Source: Alphaproteobacteria bacterium (GTDB taxonomy: Bacteria > Pseudomonadota > Alphaproteobacteria > Caulobacterales > Maricaulaceae). Taken from it: a stretch of DNA of 60,031 bases. The position numbers were made by a program, and so were the translations under genes. The DNA is taken from contig WGNH01000034.1 of NCBI GenBank assembly GCA_016124665.1, forward strand, positions 1 to 60,031, in the 5' to 3' direction. Every line of letters begins with the position of its first letter. The stretch's first letter is position 1. Below the pieces are notes generated by a model. The model saw only the letters and a list, made by a program, of their open reading frames with translations, was not told the origin of the DNA and made no database searches. Of the stretch, positions 44,944-54,370 are shown one piece after another.

Positions 44944-47216
44944 ACCTTCATCTCCTGCATTTCCGCGGCACGTTTCAGGTTGCGCGCCAGCTGCACATGA
45001 CCGGCAATATACTGGTTCGGAACGTCCACACCACGATAGCCTAGCTCCGCCGCCGCGCGCAGCGTCCAGTAGGGATCGGAGAGATGGGGCCGCGCCAGCG
45101 CCACCAGATCGGCCCGGCCCGCAGCGAGAATCGAATTGACGTGATCGACCTCATAGATATTGCCGACCGCCATGGTTGAACAATGCAAGGTATTGCGGAT
45201 CTGATCGGAAAACGGCGTCTGGAACATGCGGCCATAGACAGGCTCGCCCGCCGGCGTTGTCTGCCCCGCAGAAACATCGATCAGATCGGCACCAGCCTTG
45301 GCAAAGGCCTCTGCCACCTGCACCGTATCGTCCGGGGTAATGCCGTCTGCACCCACCCAGTCCGTTGCCGACAGGCGTACGGCCATCGGCCGGTCCGCCG
45401 GCCAAACCGCGCGCATGGCGGCGAACACTTCCAGCGGATAGCGCAGCCGGTTTTCAAGCGAGCCGCCATATTCGTCTGTGCGTTGGTTCGAAACCGGCGT
45501 GATGAAGGAGGAGAAGAGATAGCCATGCGCGCCATGCATCTCGACCATGTCGAATCCGGCCTCCAGCGCCCGCTTCGTCGCAGTGACGAATTCATCCTTC
45601 ACCCGGTCCATATCCTTGCGGGTCATCTCGCGCGGAATCTGGTTCTTCTCCGACCAGGGAATGGGTGACGGCCCGATCAGCTCCCAGTTGCCATGTTCAA
45701 GCGGCTCGTTATTGCCTTCCCAGGACAGCTTCGTAGCGCCCTTGCGGCCCGCATGCCCGATCTGGATGGCCATCTTTGCATTATTGGCATGCACATGATC
45801 GACAACCCGCTTCCAGGCCGCGACATGCTCATCCGTATAGATACCGGCGCACCCCGGTGAAATCCGCGCATCGGCAGCAACATTTGTCATTTCGGTATAG
45901 ATCAGTCCGGCCCCGCCCATGGCGCGCGATCCATAATGGACGAAATGGAAATCATTGATCAGCCCGTCCTCGCTCGAATACATGCACATCGGCGAAACCA
46001 CGACGCGGTTCTTGAGCTCCATCCCGCGCAGGGCATAGGGCACGAACATCGGCGGCCGCACCGATACGCCGTGCTTCTTCGCAAACCAGTCCTCCATTCG
46101 CGCCATCCATTTCGGATCGCGTTCGCGCAGGTTTTCATGACTGATGCGCTGCGAGCGAGTCAGCAGTGAATAGGCAAACTGGATCGGTTCGAAATCGAGA
46201 TAGCGCTCCAGCGTTTCGAACCATTCGGTCGAATTGCGGGCCGCCGATTGCAGCTTCAGCACTTCGACCGTGCGCACGTCCTGATAGTCTTTCAGCCCCT
46301 CCTCGACCGGCTTGGTCGTAGAGGTCAGCACCTCGGCCAGCATGATCGCATCCTCGAACGCCAGCTTGGTGCCGGAGCCGATGGAAAAATGCGCCGTATG
46401 GGCTGCATCGCCGAGCAGGATGATATTCTTGTGCGTCCAGCTTTCACACAGGACACGCCGGAAATTGAGCCAGGCTGAGCCGCGCAGATGCCGCGCATTG
46501 CTCATCAGGGCGTTGCCATTGAGCTGGTCCGCAAACAGGGCCTCACAGGCCCGGCAGGTCTCGTCCTGATCCATCTGGTCAAAACCCAGCCCGCGCCAGG
46601 TTTCTTCCGAACATTCGACAATGAAGGTCGAGAGATCATCATCAAAACGGTAGGCATGCGCCCATACCCAGCCATGTTCGGTTTCCTTGAAGGCAAAGGT
46701 GAAGGCATCAAAAACCTTCTTCGTGCCAAGCCAGACAAATTTGTTGGCCCGCACATCAATGTCAGGTTTGAACACATCGGCATATTGCTCGCGGATGCGG
46801 GAATTGATCCCGTCCGCCGCAATCACGATATCCGCAGGGGGCAGGTTCGCCGGATCGATCTCGGCTTCAAAATGAAGGTTGACGCCGAGTTCGGCCGCTC
46901 TTTCCTGCAGGATGCTCAAGAGGCGCTTGCGGCCAATGCCGCAGAATCCGTGGCCGCCCGAGCTCTCGACCGTGCCTTTGAAATGGACATCGATATCGTC
47001 CCAGTGCGCCAGCGAATCGGCGATGGATTTGGCACTTTGCGGGTCGGTTGCCGACAGATTGGCCATCGTCTGATCGGAGAAGACCACGCCCCAGCCGAAC
47101 GTATCGCCCGGCGCATTGCGCTCATAGATATCGATCTCGCAGAACGGGTCCCGCAACTTCATCGCAATCGCGAAATAAAGCCCCGCAGGGCCGCCTCCAA
47201 TGCAGGCAATTTTCAT
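44940..47216 (-). CDS. Two-domain 2-aminobenzoyl-CoA (anthraniloyl-CoA) monooxygenase/reductase
   Basis: A 758 aa fusion. The N-terminal flavin monooxygenase (about 1-385) has [16 protein letters not shown] for FAD and [20 protein letters not shown] with the GD motif. The C-terminal old-yellow-enzyme NADH:flavin reductase (about 395-750) has [20 protein letters not shown] and [10 protein letters not shown]. This layout defines anthraniloyl-CoA monooxygenase/salicylyl-CoA 5-hydroxylase, which hydroxylates and then reduces the ring. ATG at 47216 aligns with the FAD motif and has GGGGAGG upstream. It is the first of four coupled genes. Substrate choice between aminobenzoyl- and salicylyl-CoA rests on the neighbouring ligase and RidA. 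Confidence 0.9.
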   Translation of the reverse strand: MKIACIGGGPAGLYFAIAMKLRDPFCEIDIYERNAPGDTFGWGVVFSDQTMANLSATDPQSAKSIADSLAHWDDIDVHFKGTVESSGGHGFCGIGRKRLLSILQERAAELGVNLHFEAEIDPANLPPADIVIAADGINSRIREQYADVFKPDIDVRANKFVWLGTKKVFDAFTFAFKETEHGWVWAHAYRFDDDLSTFIVECSEETWRGLGFDQMDQDETCRACEALFADQLNGNALMSNARHLRGSAWLNFRRVLCESWTHKNIILLGDAAHTAHFSIGSGTKLAFEDAIMLAEVLTSTTKPVEEGLKDYQDVRTVEVLKLQSAARNSTEWFETLERYLDFEPIQFAYSLLTRSQRISHENLRERDPKWMARMEDWFAKKHGVSVRPPMFVPYALRGMELKNRVVVSPMCMYSSEDGLINDFHFVHYGSRAMGGAGLIYTEMTNVAADARISPGCAGIYTDEHVAAWKRVVDHVHANNAKMAIQIGHAGRKGATKLSWEGNNEPLEHGNWELIGPSPIPWSEKNQIPREMTRKDMDRVKDEFVTATKRALEAGFDMVEMHGAHGYLFSSFITPVSNQRTDEYGGSLENRLRYPLEVFAAMRAVWPADRPMAVRLSATDWVGADGITPDDTVQVAEAFAKAGADLIDVSAGQTTPAGEPVYGRMFQTPFSDQIRNTLHCSTMAVGNIYEVDHVNSILAAGRADLVALARPHLSDPYWTLRAAAELGYRGVDVPNQYIAGHVQLARNLKRAAEMQEMKV

Positions 47217-47294
47217 GGACCGAAGCCTCCCCGAAACCGTCTGCGCCAGACAATCACACAAAGCGGAAAATGGGGAGGCCTGAACTGGTTTTGG

Positions 47295-47915
47295 CTAGAC
47301 CAGGTCAGCCGCCAGAGTGGCCCTGGTTTCAGCCGGGAGCATCGTCATATGGGGATAATTCTCATGCCGGATTCCCAGCATGACTTCCCCCTCAAATCCC
47401 TTGAAAACGGCGGCCTGTTCATCGCTGAAATCGAAATGGATGAACTGGACAGAGGAAGCCTTGCCATCGGCCGTCGTCCGGTCGACATCGGTTTCCGCGC
47501 GGGCCTGAATCTCGTAATCCCCGAATTTGAGGAAAATGGTCTCCTCGACACCGCCCAGCCGGCCGAGCACGCGCTTACGCAGTTTTTCATCATCGATCTC
47601 GAACATCAGGGTCGCTGACAGGTCGCGGCCTTTCGGGATCAACGGGTTATAGGCTGCCAGCTCGTCGGGAATCTGTTCCGGACCTCCCTTTTCAATATAG
47701 AGCATCTCATGGATCTGCAGCCACATGGTCTCATAGCTCTCGAAATAGAAGGTCGCATGCGGCCCGATGGGTACGCGGCGCGATTTCTTGTGCGGTACCA
47801 GCTCGGCGCGTTTCTGTTTACGGACCTTGCCATACTCGGCCATGTCCATGAGGTCGCTGGCCTTCACTTCCGTCCTGTGCCGGGCTTCGGAGAGATTGAC
47901 GACATTTCCCATCAT
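47295..47915 (-). CDS. DUF3501 family protein
   Basis: A 206 aa protein of the DUF3501 family. It contains YGKVRKQKRAELVPHKKSRR, the strongly conserved GPHATFYFESYETMWLQIHE, and a C-terminal EGEVMLGIRHENYPHM. The family is nearly always next to a rubrerythrin and a heterodisulfide reductase-like Fe-S protein, as here; its function is unknown. AGAAGGA sets the start at 47915, 10 bases after the Fe-S gene. The monooxygenase gene follows after 78 bases on the same strand. Confidence 0.88.
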   Translation of the reverse strand: MMGNVVNLSEARHRTEVKASDLMDMAEYGKVRKQKRAELVPHKKSRRVPIGPHATFYFESYETMWLQIHEMLYIEKGGPEQIPDELAAYNPLIPKGRDLSATLMFEIDDEKLRKRVLGRLGGVEETIFLKFGDYEIQARAETDVDRTTADGKASSVQFIHFDFSDEQAAVFKGFEGEVMLGIRHENYPHMTMLPAETRATLAADLV

Positions 47916-47925
47916 TCTGGTCCTT

Positions 47926-49287
47926 CTAGAGTCCGTAAGCTTTCGCAAAGATTTCAATCGGATGCCAGGTCCGTGCGGGGGCGGAATCAGACTGAATCGT
48001 ATTGATCCCGGTCTTGATGTGATCGCAGGAGAGCGGGCAGGTCGACGACACGAAGGTATTGTGATGGTCGAGTGCCTGGCGGAAAACCGGCGTTCCCACC
48101 TTGATGGCCGTGTCGTGATTGGCCTTCTTGATGCCCCACGTGCCCCCATGTCCCGAGCACCGCTCGATGACATTGAGCTCGGTGTTGGGAATCATCTTCA
48201 GGAGCTCGGTCGATTTCTGGCCGATATTCTGGGCGCGTGAATGACAGGAAAGGTGCAGCGTTATACCGCCCTTGAGCGGCTTGAGCCCTTCGGCAAGCCC
48301 TTCGGTTTTGGCCACATCGACGATCAGTTGATCAAAATCCATTGTCGCGGCCGCCAGCGCCTTTACATCGTCATCCTCCGGGAGAATGAGCGGCCACTCG
48401 AATTTCAACATGAGTGAGCAGGACGGCACCAGCCCCATGATCGTATAGCCGTCATCGACCAGCGGGCGCAGCGCTTTGGCAACCTTGCGGGCATTGGCCG
48501 CGACTTTTCCCAGATTGCCCTGTTCCAGCTCGGGCATGCCGCAGCATCCGGGATAGACAACCTTTGCGTCGATACCATTCTTTGCCAACACGCCGAGGGT
48601 CGCCTCTCCTATTTCCGGCTTGTTGTATTCGCCGAAACAGGTCGCATAGACCGCGACCTTGCGCTTGCCGTAAGCGGGCGCGTCGGCGTTGATCTCGCGC
48701 TTGGCTTTCGCCCGGCTGGTCAGCGTGCGGGTATTGAATTTCGGCAGCTCGGCGTCCGGACTGATATCACCCAGCGTATTGATCAGCGTGCGAACGCCTT
48801 TGTTCTTCCGGTCGGTCGCCCAGTTGACGACGCCGGCGACGGGGCGGGCCAGCGTGCCATTGCGGTCGGTCTTGACCAGCTGATTGTCGGCAAACGGGAT
48901 CTCGCCCTTTTTCTGCTGAATGGCACGATAGCGCAGCATCAGATGGGGGAAATCGATATTGAATTCATGCGGCGGCACATAGGGGCATTTGGTCAGGAAG
49001 CACATGTCACAAAGCGTGCAGCCATCGACCGTGGCCTTGATGTCATTGGCGGTCAGATCGTCGACTTCGAAATTCTCTGATTCATCGACCGCATCGAAAA
49101 GTGTCGGGAAGCTGTCGCACAGATTGAAGCAACGCCGGCAGGAATTACAGACTTCTGCCTGACGCCGGAATTCGGCATCGAATTTTTCTTCATCGTAGAA
49201 ATCCGGGTTCTGCCAGTCGACCGGATGCCGGACCGGTGCATCCAGAGATCCTTCGCGCGGTTTTGTCGGTGTCTCGCTCAAGCCCAT
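47926..49287 (-). CDS. Heterodisulfide reductase-related Fe-S cluster protein (GlpC-like)
   Basis: A 453 aa protein. The two ferredoxin-type clusters are ligated by CNSCRRCFNLC (Cys47-57) and CTLCDMCFLTKCP (Cys90-101, with one extra residue before the last Cys). The C-terminal half has two CCG domains (VVYPGCCGMPELEQGN and ERCSGHGGTWGIKKAN). This matches electron-transfer subunits such as GlpC/HdrD. GGGGAGG lies directly against the ATG, so a TTG two codons in (49281) is an alternative start. It is followed at 10 bases by DUF3501 and preceded by rubrerythrin, a recurrent three-gene module thought to handle peroxide or oxygen stress. Confidence 0.9.
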   Translation of the reverse strand: MGLSETPTKPREGSLDAPVRHPVDWQNPDFYDEEKFDAEFRRQAEVCNSCRRCFNLCDSFPTLFDAVDESENFEVDDLTANDIKATVDGCTLCDMCFLTKCPYVPPHEFNIDFPHLMLRYRAIQQKKGEIPFADNQLVKTDRNGTLARPVAGVVNWATDRKNKGVRTLINTLGDISPDAELPKFNTRTLTSRAKAKREINADAPAYGKRKVAVYATCFGEYNKPEIGEATLGVLAKNGIDAKVVYPGCCGMPELEQGNLGKVAANARKVAKALRPLVDDGYTIMGLVPSCSLMLKFEWPLILPEDDDVKALAAATMDFDQLIVDVAKTEGLAEGLKPLKGGITLHLSCHSRAQNIGQKSTELLKMIPNTELNVIERCSGHGGTWGIKKANHDTAIKVGTPVFRQALDHHNTFVSSTCPLSCDHIKTGINTIQSDSAPARTWHPIEIFAKAYGL

Positions 49288-49306
49288 GCCTCCCCGGCCT
49301 GCCCCG

Positions 49307-49346
49307 AATAAGAACGCCCGAGCCCGCCGTCTGGCCAGCCCGGGCG
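49307..49346 (-). terminator. Rho-independent terminator/attenuator after rubrerythrin
   Basis: On the minus strand CGCCCGGGC pairs with GCTCGGGCG (one G-U pair) around a 14-base loop, and TTCTTATT follows. It lies between the rubrerythrin stop and the Fe-S protein start. It would favour abundant rubrerythrin over the downstream genes. Confidence 0.65.
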
Positions 49347-49372
49347 CATTGTATTCCTGTCGGAATGGTGGC

Positions 49373-49792
49373 CTAGCTGGCCAGTTCGTCCAGCGTTTTC
49401 TGGAATTTTCCGGCGTGAGAGCGCTCGGCCTTGGCCAGCGTCTCGAACCAGTCAGCGATTTCGTCAAAGCCTTCTTCGCGGGCCGTGCGCGCCATACCCG
49501 GATACATATCAGTGTATTCGTGCGTTTCGCCGGCAATCGCGGATTTCAGATTGGCCTCGGTATTGCCGATCGGCTCACCCGTGGCCGGATCACCGACTTC
49601 TTCGAGATATTCGAGATGGCCGTGTGCGTGGCCGGTTTCGCCTTCCGCTGTGGATCGGAAAACCGATGCCACATCGTTATAGCCTTCAATGTCGGCCTTT
49701 TGCGCGAAATAGAGATAGCGGCGGTTGGCCTGGCTTTCACCGGCAAATGCTTCCTTGAGGTTTTCCTCGGTCTTCGAACCCTTGAGCGACAT
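49373..49792 (-). CDS. Rubrerythrin family protein lacking the rubredoxin domain
   Basis: A 139 aa four-helix ferritin-like protein expected to reduce peroxide at a di-iron site. The iron-ligand helices are visible in [51 protein letters not shown] and [12 protein letters not shown]. It ends without the C-terminal CxxC rubredoxin domain found in classical rubrerythrins, so electrons may come from the downstream Fe-S protein (inference). The ATG at 49792 starts the conserved region. Two palindromes in the promoter point to iron or heme control. Confidence 0.92.
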   Translation of the reverse strand: MSLKGSKTEENLKEAFAGESQANRRYLYFAQKADIEGYNDVASVFRSTAEGETGHAHGHLEYLEEVGDPATGEPIGNTEANLKSAIAGETHEYTDMYPGMARTAREEGFDEIADWFETLAKAERSHAGKFQKTLDELAS

Positions 49793-49867
49793 GATCTTCC
49801 TCCCTGTGGACCGGATATCCGGCATGAATATGAGGCCGAACCTAATCGCCCCTCAGGCGAAGTCAAC

Positions 49868-49888
49868 ATTTTAGAATCATTCTAAAAT
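49868..49888. promoter_or_regulatory. Perfect 21 bp palindrome, Irr-type iron control element
   Basis: ATTTTAGAAT-C-ATTCTAAAAT is a perfect 10-1-10 inverted repeat, 76 bases before the rubrerythrin start. The core TTTAGAA...TTCTAAA matches the iron control element bound by Irr in alphaproteobacteria. The irr-like gene lies immediately upstream on the same strand. Confidence 0.75.
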
Positions 49889-49905
49889 ATGAGAATTATT
49901 CTCAT
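49889..49905. promoter_or_regulatory. Second palindrome (17 bp), probable Irr/Fur-family operator
   Basis: ATGAGAAT-T-ATTCTCAT is a perfect 8-1-8 inverted repeat that abuts the first palindrome (centres 19 bases apart) and overlaps the irr stop codon. Two adjacent sites on nearly the same face of the helix would allow cooperative binding by a Fur-family dimer pair. Confidence 0.65.
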
Positions 49906-50306
49906 TTGGAGCGGGTTCGGATCACCAGCTCGCAGGAAACAATTTCGCTGCCATCAGCCGGTTGCGGCAGCAGATCCAGCGGAATGGCGCCCGCAGGAAT
50001 ATCGGTCAGTTTCCCCGTCGTCTCGTTCAGAAAATGGTGATGTGGGCCTGTGTTGGTATCGAACAGCGTTGCATCCGACCGGCTGGAGGAAATTGGCCGC
50101 AGCAGGCCCGCATCCACGAAATGGCCCAGCGTGTTGTAGACGGTCGCCAGCGCGATCGTCACACCCTCGCTTGCCAGCTGTTCGTGGACATTTTCAGCTG
50201 TGACATGCCGGTCCTGCCCGTCTGCAAACAGCATGCGGGCAATCTGGATTCGTGGCTGCGTGATACGCAAGCCAACCGTCTCGAGAAGGGCAACAGGATC
50301 CGCCAT
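49902..50306 (-). CDS. irr: Fur family transcriptional regulator, Irr-like
   Basis: A 134 aa regulator. The winged-helix N-terminal domain has ETVGLRITQPRIQIARMLF and LATVYNTLGHFVDAGLLR; the dimerisation half has FDTNTGPHHHFLNETTGKL. The His89-His90-His91 run matches the heme-binding triad of Irr, which represses or activates iron genes in alphaproteobacteria. The start at 50306 aligns with the family. It lies 37 bases after putP on the same strand and directly upstream of the rubrerythrin promoter with its two palindromes. PerR/Fur assignment is less likely because the CxxC zinc motifs are absent. Confidence 0.82.
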   Translation of the reverse strand: MADPVALLETVGLRITQPRIQIARMLFADGQDRHVTAENVHEQLASEGVTIALATVYNTLGHFVDAGLLRPISSSRSDATLFDTNTGPHHHFLNETTGKLTDIPAGAIPLDLLPQPADGSEIVSCELVIRTRSK

Positions 50307-50343
50307 CAATCCATGTGTAGGCGAAGTCCGGTTTTCCGGCAAC

Positions 50344-51819
50344 TCATGGCGCAATCGTGGTTTTATTGGCCGGACGCGTGGCACGCGACCCTGCGGCCAG
50401 CAGGATGAGCGGCAACACCCACGGCACAAGGCGCTCGAACGGATCGCCCGGCAAACGCGCCAGCATTCCGGCCCAGCTGCTGCCACCGATCTGACCGGCA
50501 AGATAGAAGAAAACCGTCATCGCAAAACCGGAGAGAATGGCGGCCAGAATCGCCCATCCGGCTGGTTCCCGCTTGAAGACCCGGACAAGAACCACCGGTC
50601 CGAACGCGGCTCCGAGTGCCGACCAGGCGAACAGGACCCGGCTGAATATGGTCGCCGGCAAAGCCAGAGCCAACACGACCGCCAGGGCGACCAGCACCGC
50701 CATGACGATACGCGAGATCAGCACTTCACGGCCGGGAAACTGGCGCGCCACGCCCATGTCGTGAGCCACCGCCGCCGAGGTCGCAACCAGCAGTGAATCC
50801 ACCGTCGACATCACCGCTGACAACACTGCAGCGATGATCAGCCCGGCAATCATCGCCGGGAAGAGATCGCCCGCCAGCAGATAGAGCAGGCTTTCACCGT
50901 CTGCTATCCCGCCCGTCAGCGCCCGCCCGGATAAGGCCAGTGTAATCATGCCAGTATAGACAATCACGGCCCAGCCGATGGCGATCCGGAAACCCTGCTT
51001 GCGCGCCACTTCATTCCTGACCGCCATTAACCGGGCGATGAGGTGCGGCTGGCCAAACGGCCCCAGTCCGATCGCGGCAATGCCGAGCACGAACCCGATG
51101 AAGATGAAGCCGGCATGCGGCCCGGTCCAGGACAGATAGCCCTCGGGAGCCGACGCGCCGAGCGTCTCCCACACACCGCCCGGACCACCGGCCGCGATCA
51201 GTGCGGCAGCGGGCAACAGAATTGCGACCAGAGCCATCAATGCGCCCTGCAGCATATCGGTCACGCTGACCGCCCAGAACCCGCCCAGCAGGGCATAGAT
51301 AAGGATGACCGCCGCGCCGATCAGAATGCTCTCGAAATGCGGCAGGTTGAGCTGGGTTTCAAATGCGGCCCCCGCCGCGCCGAACTGGGCGGCGATATAG
51401 AAGATGAAACAGAAGATGATCAGGATCGCGCTGGTCATGGCGATCACGGTTTTCATGCTCCCGCCGGTTTCGGCGGTCATGAAGTCGGTCAGCGTCATGT
51501 GATTCCGGGCCGCCGTCTCTTCCCGGAGGCGTTGTCCAAAGACCTGCCACACCACGACATATCCACCCAGAATACCCGGCACCATCCAGAGCGCGCTGAG
51601 ACCGTTGGTGTAAACGAAGCCGGTAAAGCCCAGAAGCACCCACGCAGACGAGGTCGACGCGGCATAGGAGAGCCCGGCCACCCAGGCCCCGAGACCGCGA
51701 CCACCCAGGAAGAAATCATCCTCGGTCCTGTTGCGCCGCGACGCCCACAGGCCAATGCCGATCAGCGCCAGCTTGTAGACAATGAGTGTCGCAACAATGA
51801 TCAGCGTATCGGTGCTCAT
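50344..51819 (-). CDS. putP: Sodium/proline symporter (SSS family)
   Basis: A 491 aa sodium-solute symporter with about 13 membrane helices. The N-terminal DDFFLGGRGLGAWVAGLSYA, the PutP-like SAWVLLGFTGFVYTNGLSA, the MTLTDFMTAE loop, and GFVLGIAAIGLGPFGQPHLI with the conserved GPFGQPH are visible. The late helix AVLSAVMSTVDSLLVATSAA is the sodium-site region. It imports proline, useful as an osmolyte or carbon source. It is divergent from gcdH and is followed by irr. Confidence 0.85.
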   Translation of the reverse strand: MSTDTLIIVATLIVYKLALIGIGLWASRRNRTEDDFFLGGRGLGAWVAGLSYAASTSSAWVLLGFTGFVYTNGLSALWMVPGILGGYVVVWQVFGQRLREETAARNHMTLTDFMTAETGGSMKTVIAMTSAILIIFCFIFYIAAQFGAAGAAFETQLNLPHFESILIGAAVILIYALLGGFWAVSVTDMLQGALMALVAILLPAAALIAAGGPGGVWETLGASAPEGYLSWTGPHAGFIFIGFVLGIAAIGLGPFGQPHLIARLMAVRNEVARKQGFRIAIGWAVIVYTGMITLALSGRALTGGIADGESLLYLLAGDLFPAMIAGLIIAAVLSAVMSTVDSLLVATSAAVAHDMGVARQFPGREVLISRIVMAVLVALAVVLALALPATIFSRVLFAWSALGAAFGPVVLVRVFKREPAGWAILAAILSGFAMTVFFYLAGQIGGSSWAGMLARLPGDPFERLVPWVLPLILLAAGSRATRPANKTTIAP

Positions 51820-51944
51820 GGTGTCTCCCCTGCGCCGACCCTAGCGCGGCATTCCCGATGCGAATAGTGCCCTCGCCAATGGACGCCTGCGCGTGAAAAT
51901 GCCATCAGACACTCCATATTCCGGACGAATACAGGACGACTGCC

Positions 51945-53138
51945 ATGAACACGCACCAGACCGTCGATGCCAAGAGTTTCAACTGGGAAGACCCGCTGGA
52001 TCTGACCGGCCTCCTGACGGAGGAAGAGCGCATGGTTCAGGAAACCGCGCGGGGCTATGCGCAGGAAAAACTGATGCCGCGCGTCATTGATGCGGCCCGC
52101 GAGGAAAAATTCGACCGCAACATCATGACCGAAATGGGCGAGCTGGGACTTCTGGGCGCCACCCTGCCGGAGGAATATGGCGGGGCCGGGCTCAACCATG
52201 TTGCTTACGGCCTGATCGCGCATGAAGTCGAAAAAGTGGATTCCGGTTATCGCTCGGCCATGTCGGTCCAGTCATCGCTGGTCATGTATCCGATCTACGC
52301 TTTCGGCTCCGAGGCACAGAAGCGGAAATATCTGCCCAAACTGGCCACCGGCGAATGGGTTGGCTGTTTCGGCCTGACCGAGCCGGATGGCGGATCCGAT
52401 CCGGGTGCCATGCGCACCACGGCGACGAAAGTTGCGGATGGCTACATCCTCAACGGTTCGAAAATGTGGATCACCAATTCGCCGATCGCCGATATCGCCG
52501 TCGTCTGGGCCAAGCTGGATGGCGCCATCCGCGGTTTCATCGTCGAGCGCGGGACGCCCGGTTTCGACACGCCGAAGATTGACGGCAAGATGAGCCTTCG
52601 CGCCTCCATCACCGGCTCGATCACTCTGAGTGATTGCAAGGTCGGTGAAGACGCACTGATGCCGGATGTAAAAGGCCTGCGCGGCCCATTCTCCTGTCTC
52701 AACAAGGCGCGCTATGGCATTGCCTGGGGCGCCATGGGCGCCGCAACCTTTTGCTGGCATGCGGCCCGGGAATACGCGCTGGAGCGTGTCGTCTTCGGCA
52801 AGCCGATTGCCGGCACCCAGCTTGTCCAGAAGAAGCTCGCCGACATGCAGACCGAAATCTCGCTCGGTCTGATGGGCGCCTGGCGGCTGGGCCGGCAGCT
52901 CGATGAAGGCGCGTGGATCCCGGAAACCATCTCCCTGATGAAGCGCAATAATTGCGGCAAGGCCCTCGCGATTGCCCGGGAGGCCCGGGACATCCACGGC
53001 GGCAATGGTATCGCCGAGGAATATCATGTCCTGCGCCACGCCGTGAATCTGGAAACCGTGAACACCTATGAGGGGACGCACGACATCCATGCGCTCATCC
53101 TCGGACGGGCCCAGACCGGCATACAGGCCTTTACCTGA
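51945..53138 (+). CDS. gcdH: Glutaryl-CoA dehydrogenase
   Basis: Oxidises and decarboxylates glutaryl-CoA to crotonyl-CoA with FAD. A 397 aa protein with [20 protein letters not shown] (the GCDH-type Arg/Ser residues for the gamma-carboxylate), [39 protein letters not shown], and the catalytic Glu in [17 protein letters not shown]. The start ATG follows an ACAGGACG stretch. It is monocistronic or leads alr. With the nearby CoA transferase it could process glutarate, or the C5 product of the anthranilate cluster. Confidence 0.93.
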   Translation: MNTHQTVDAKSFNWEDPLDLTGLLTEEERMVQETARGYAQEKLMPRVIDAAREEKFDRNIMTEMGELGLLGATLPEEYGGAGLNHVAYGLIAHEVEKVDSGYRSAMSVQSSLVMYPIYAFGSEAQKRKYLPKLATGEWVGCFGLTEPDGGSDPGAMRTTATKVADGYILNGSKMWITNSPIADIAVVWAKLDGAIRGFIVERGTPGFDTPKIDGKMSLRASITGSITLSDCKVGEDALMPDVKGLRGPFSCLNKARYGIAWGAMGAATFCWHAAREYALERVVFGKPIAGTQLVQKKLADMQTEISLGLMGAWRLGRQLDEGAWIPETISLMKRNNCGKALAIAREARDIHGGNGIAEEYHVLRHAVNLETVNTYEGTHDIHALILGRAQTGIQAFT

Positions 53139-53241
53139 AGCAGACCGGACCGGCTTGCAGACGGCCTGCCACGCCCGGGAATTTACATCCCGGGTGGATT
53201 TGCCGATTGCTTGCCGCTGTGCAGCCTGAAACACTTGGCAA

Positions 53242-54330
53242 ATGTCTGCGCAACCCCGCCTCATCATTGATCTGGATGCCATTGCCGCCAATTATCGCCT
53301 GTTGCAGGAAACAGTGGCTCCGGCAGAATGCGCTGCAGTCATAAAAGCCAATGCCTATGGCCTCGGCGCGGACGCGATTGGCCGCAGATTGCTGGCAGAA
53401 GGCTGCCGTACATTCTTTTTCGCACACCTTTCCGAAGCGCTCGAGCTGGCACCTGAAATCCATCAGGCAGACGGCACGGTGTTTACGCTGAATGGGACGG
53501 GTCTCTATCCGGTTGATGCCTTTTTGAAAGCCGGCATCATTCCGGTTTTGAATACGCTGGAAGAAACACGTCACTGGGCGCGCGCGGCCGGGGGCGCACC
53601 TGCTGGCTTGCATCTGGATACCGGGATGAACCGGTTGGGCCTGCCAGCTTCCCATGACGCGGCGGTTCTGGAATTGAAAAATGACGGCCTCAACCTGGTC
53701 CACCTGATGAGCCACCCTGCCTGCGCTGACGAGCCACAGCGGGCGGAAAACGCGGCCCAGCTGACCCGTTTTACCCAACGTGCCGCCGCGTTCGGCGATA
53801 TCGCGAAATCCTTCGCGAATTCGGCCGGATGTTTTCTGGGACCGGAATACCGGTTTGACGTCGCACGTCCGGGTCTTGCGCTTTATGGCGCGCAACCTGT
53901 CTCTGACAGGCGGATAGGTCTGGCCACCCCCTACCGCTTTGAGGCGCCTGTACTGCAGGTCCGGCGCTTTTCCGACGGCGAAAGCTTCGGCTATGGCGGC
54001 ACGCATAGCGCAAAGTCCGGCGGTTTTTCTGCAACCATTGGCGCCGGATATGCGGATGGCGTGCCGCGTTGTCTGTCAAACCGGGGGCATATCTGGCTCG
54101 GCGGCATCAAAGCGCCCATTATCGGCCGCATATCGATGGATTCCCTTGTTGCCGATATTTCAGCACACTCGGATCCGGAAAGCCTGGTCCATGAACCTGC
54201 GCAAATATATGGCCCGGATCTGACAGTGGACGACCAGGCGGCATCAGCCGGGCTTTCGGCCTATGAATTATTGACGCGCATCGGCGGCAGGGCACAACGG
54301 ATCTTTTCCAATGAATTGGCTTCGCGCTGA
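53242..54330 (+). CDS. alr: Alanine racemase
   Basis: PLP enzyme that supplies D-alanine for peptidoglycan. 362 aa, with Lys35 in AAVIKANAYGLG binding PLP, an LHLDTGMNRLGL segment, the second catalytic Tyr probably in SFGYGGTHS, and RISMDSLVADIS with the conserved RISMD. The C-terminal ELLTRIGGRAQRIF is typical. It is about 100 bases after gcdH and shortly before the M14 peptidase gene; the frames of alr and the peptidase leader overlap slightly if an upstream start is used. Confidence 0.95.
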   Translation: MSAQPRLIIDLDAIAANYRLLQETVAPAECAAVIKANAYGLGADAIGRRLLAEGCRTFFFAHLSEALELAPEIHQADGTVFTLNGTGLYPVDAFLKAGIIPVLNTLEETRHWARAAGGAPAGLHLDTGMNRLGLPASHDAAVLELKNDGLNLVHLMSHPACADEPQRAENAAQLTRFTQRAAAFGDIAKSFANSAGCFLGPEYRFDVARPGLALYGAQPVSDRRIGLATPYRFEAPVLQVRRFSDGESFGYGGTHSAKSGGFSATIGAGYADGVPRCLSNRGHIWLGGIKAPIIGRISMDSLVADISAHSDPESLVHEPAQIYGPDLTVDDQAASAGLSAYELLTRIGGRAQRIFSNELASR

Positions 54331-54370
54331 CCGCGCGATAAGTCTGACAACATCAGAGCGGGGACGAATC

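Noticed and set aside
47916-48173. N-terminal extension of the DUF3501 frame
   Set aside because: It overlaps the end of the Fe-S protein gene in another frame. The DUF3501 similarity begins at 47915, where a good ribosome site is present.
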